Source of the DNA: an uncultured Bacteroidales bacterium
GTDB lineage: Bacteria; Bacteroidota; Bacteroidia; Bacteroidales; Bacteroidaceae
Assembly: GCA_945788445.1 (NCBI GenBank)
Contig: CALZMA010000063.1
Coordinates: 1 to 6,099 of the forward strand
Length of the DNA: 6,099 nt
Reading direction: 5' to 3'
Numbering within the stretch: the stretch's first letter is position 1; each line of letters opens with the position of its first letter. Of this stretch, positions 5,691 to 6,099 are shown piece by piece. The translations under genes were made by a program, and so were the position numbers. Below the pieces are notes generated by a model. The model ran no database searches. It saw nothing but the letters and a program-made list of their open reading frames with translations, and was not told where the DNA came from.

Positions 5691-5718
5691 CCTTCGCAAC
5701 ATGAAAATCCCGCCGTCT

Positions 5719-6099
5719 ATGAAACGATATATCCTTAGCCTGCTGGCCTGCCTGTGCGGCCTCATTGCCCTGGCCCAGACCGACGAACCCGCCATGCGCC
5801 GCGAGTTCGACGATGCCTTCATGCACCCCGAAGCAGACAGCCTCGCCGCCGAAAGGCAGCGCAAGGCACCGCGCTTGGCCGACAGCCTCCGCGTGGCTTC
5901 GCTGCCCTCCGGTGCGAGCGGACTTTCCATTCCTTTTCTCCCCGCCTCCACTGCCTTATCGCCGGCCGTGCCCTACACCTCGGCCTGGGCCTCCCCGTGG
6001 GGCAGTTTCGGCACCGACTATCCCGCCTGGCGGCTCCACGAAGGACTGAACGCGCAGTTCGGCATGAGTGCCACCGTGGGACTGGGCAAACACGCCCCG
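5719..6099 (+). CDS. Secreted, probably envelope-associated protein of unknown function (5' part)
   Basis: The frame from the ATG at 5719 is open to the window end (127 codons), so the gene is cut and its C-terminus is missing. It begins with a typical signal peptide: MKRY, then a hydrophobic core to about residue 19, then ALA-Q as a likely signal peptidase I site (cleavage after A20). A LLAC string lies inside the core, but very early for a lipobox. The mature N-terminus is polar and charged, then Pro/Ser/Ala-rich with many aromatic residues (YTSAWASPWGSF, DYPAW). The last part, LHEGLNAQFGMSATVGLGKH, resembles the first strands of a family of hypothetical, possibly outer-membrane barrel proteins I associate with Bacteroidetes. 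An in-frame ATG at 5701 exists, but it lies only about 4 bases after the expected transcription start and adds a prolyl segment before the signal peptide, so 5719 is preferred. Export is confident; function is unknown. Confidence 0.75.
   Translation, partial: MKRYILSLLACLCGLIALAQTDEPAMRREFDDAFMHPEADSLAAERQRKAPRLADSLRVASLPSGASGLSIPFLPASTALSPAVPYTSAWASPWGSFGTDYPAWRLHEGLNAQFGMSATVGLGKHAP

Larger units (their letters stand above)
5264..5718. other. 455-bp intergenic region, repeat-rich, no convincing gene
   Basis: This gap between murF and the next gene holds a dense block of direct and inverted repeats (about 5287-5516), then a quieter stretch (about 5520-5640) with only tiny stems such as GGTC/GACC at 5570-5581, and finally the promoter of the next gene. 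Short minus-strand open frames here run through the repeats, have no recognisable motifs and no promoter, and are probably not genes. No clear terminator with a T-run follows murF; the nearest candidate is a weak stem AAAGC 5287-5291 with GCTTT 5302-5306. No tRNA is visible. Confidence 0.65.

Overview
The window looks like chromosomal housekeeping DNA from a GC-rich member of the Bacteroidales, possibly Prevotellaceae-like; I cannot name genus or species. Two kinds of evidence support this. First, four exact matches to the Bacteroidetes -7 promoter box TAnnTTTG lie in the expected place upstream of genes, and no clear Shine-Dalgarno sites are seen. Second, the gene neighbourhoods (psd-pssA-DUF4834 and folP-cdaA) are ones I associate with this phylum.

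Layout, left to right. (1) Positions 1-1890, minus strand: a phospholipid cluster transcribed right to left. It holds psd (phosphatidylserine decarboxylase), pssA (phosphatidylserine synthase) and a small DUF4834-like membrane protein cut by the window start. A promoter box for this cluster lies at 2027-2034. PssA makes phosphatidylserine from CDP-diacylglycerol and serine, and Psd decarboxylates it to phosphatidylethanolamine. (2) Positions 2139-3748, minus strand: a tightly coupled pair, folP (dihydropteroate synthase) followed by cdaA/dacA (membrane diadenylate cyclase), with a 4-base ATGA stop/start overlap. (3) Positions 3749-3961: a divergent intergenic region. It contains a perfect 17-bp inverted repeat whose arms each carry the same -7 box, one facing folP-cdaA and one facing murF, plus a strong GC-rich hairpin in the folP leader. 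(4) Positions 3962-5263, plus strand: murF, the last cytoplasmic ligase in peptidoglycan precursor synthesis. (5) Positions 5264-5718: a 455-bp gap without a convincing gene, rich in direct and inverted repeats; its right end carries the promoter of the next gene. (6) Positions 5719-6099, plus strand: the 5' part of a secreted, probably envelope-associated protein of unknown function. It runs off the window end.

The theme is the cell envelope: phospholipid synthesis, c-di-AMP signalling (linked to wall and osmotic homeostasis in other bacteria) and peptidoglycan synthesis, with folate synthesis coupled to c-di-AMP. No mobile element, CRISPR array, tRNA or rRNA is visible, and no clearly novel multi-gene system. 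The points most worth a second look are the symmetric divergent promoter, the folded repeat block after murF, the folP-cdaA coupling and a 15-base motif shared by two gene upstream regions.
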